Source: Nitriliruptoraceae bacterium
GTDB lineage: Bacteria > Actinomycetota > Nitriliruptoria > Nitriliruptorales > Nitriliruptoraceae
Assembly (NCBI GenBank): GCA_007134165.1
Contig: SLLJ01000324.1
Coordinates: forward strand, 1 to 5,630
Direction of reading: 5' to 3'
DNA length: 5,630 nt
In this document: one piece after another, positions 5,378 to 5,630 of the stretch
How positions within the stretch are numbered: the first letter of the stretch is position 1
How the letters are laid out: the number at the start of each line of letters is the position of its first letter
The notes under the pieces: generated by a model
Databases searched by the model: none
What the model saw: only the letters and a program-made list of their open reading frames with translations
Told to the model about the DNA's origin: nothing
Translations under genes and position numbers: made by a program

Positions 5378-5630
5378 ACAAGCCCGGCGGGACCCTCAGA
5401 CCCGACGCGCCCGGCTCCATCGCGCTACTGGTGCGCACAGATGGCCGTTCCACGCACACCCTGTCGGCCGCGATGACACAAACACGCGCCCACGCAAGTT
5501 TCCGTCGCACCGCACTCGCCCGACCGACACAAACACGCGCCCACGCGTGTTCCGCGCCTGCCGCCCCGCACAACATGCGTCCAGCGCCCGAAATGAACGC
5601 TCAACGCACCCGCGACCGGCCTGTCGGCCG
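5145..5630. other. Region without a convincing gene
   Basis: After the last possible DUF418 stop I find no frame with a ribosome binding site, protein-like composition and plausible length. The left part is the 9-bp array. From 5378 onward the sequence is less repetitive but holds the 21-bp hairpin repeats and an 11-bp repeat (cctgtcggccg at 5460-5470 and 5620-5630). A 69-codon minus-strand frame (5367-5576) owes its repeated peptide AWARVCV to the 51-bp spacing of the repeats and is probably not a gene. Confidence 0.65.
5475..5551. repeat. Pair of 21-bp direct repeats forming hairpins, 51 bp apart
   Basis: A perfect 21-bp repeat occupies 5475-5495 and 5526-5546. The right copy extends into a perfect hairpin, AACACGCG (5532-5539), loop CCCA, CGCGTGTT (5544-5551). 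The left copy has the same left arm and loop (5481-5492), but its right arm CGCAAGTT has two mismatches. On the minus strand the hairpin is followed by TTTGTGTC, slightly like a terminator. It may be a dispersed palindromic element (REP-like); two copies in one window do not prove that. Confidence 0.75.

Noticed and set aside
3668..5551. CRISPR array
   Set aside because: The repeat units are directly adjacent or are degenerate 9-mers, with no uniform unique spacers, and there is no cas gene in view.
5367..5576. 69-codon minus-strand frame with repeated AWARVCV peptide
   Set aside because: The peptide repeat follows from the 21-bp DNA repeat being spaced 51 bp (17 codons). There is no good Shine-Dalgarno site before its ATG, and its C-terminal end runs into the 9-bp array.

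Overview
The window looks like a piece of a high-GC actinobacterial chromosome. The base composition is strongly GC-rich, codons favour G/C in the third position, GTG starts sit behind GGAGG-like ribosome binding sites, and the inorganic pyrophosphatase most resembles the short actinobacterial type. I cannot fix the genus; Propionibacteriales or a relative is only a guess.

Layout. Bases 2-691 (+) are the 3' part of a gene for a proline-rich, probably disordered protein that opens with five near-identical 36-bp (12-residue) repeats. It converges on ppa (710-1222, -), a family I inorganic pyrophosphatase. ppa is divergent from a Bcp/PrxQ-type peroxiredoxin (1367-1837, +), which converges on a YgfZ-type folate-binding protein (1861-2853, -). 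A 23-bp gap with a hairpin separates that last pair. ygfZ is divergent from a two-TM membrane protein with a GIDE-like domain and no RING finger (2970-3662, +). These genes are mostly single transcription units facing each other or back to back, with no long operon. The functions are housekeeping: pyrophosphate removal, peroxide detoxification and Fe-S cluster maintenance.

The right-hand third is different. Directly after the GIDE-like gene lies a 23-bp tandem array of five units (3668-3782). Next comes a DUF418 membrane-protein gene that appears to be dead or recently disabled. A well-placed Shine-Dalgarno sequence points at ATC instead of ATG (3828). An in-frame TAG interrupts the gene at 4749-4751. 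A TGA replaces what should be the Trp codon of the conserved C-terminal GPxEWxWR motif at 5040-5042. The frame stays intact across both stops and family-like sequence continues on either side.

Beyond it is about 490 bp with no convincing gene. It holds a degenerate 9-bp tandem array of about 26 units (5125-5377) whose top strand is almost free of T, and then a pair of 21-bp repeats 51 bp apart that form hairpins (5475-5551). The most notable features of the window are the decaying DUF418 gene bracketed by two unrelated tandem arrays, the RING-less GIDE-like protein, and a His in the pyrophosphatase metal-binding signature. I see no CRISPR, tRNA, rRNA, transposase or phage gene.
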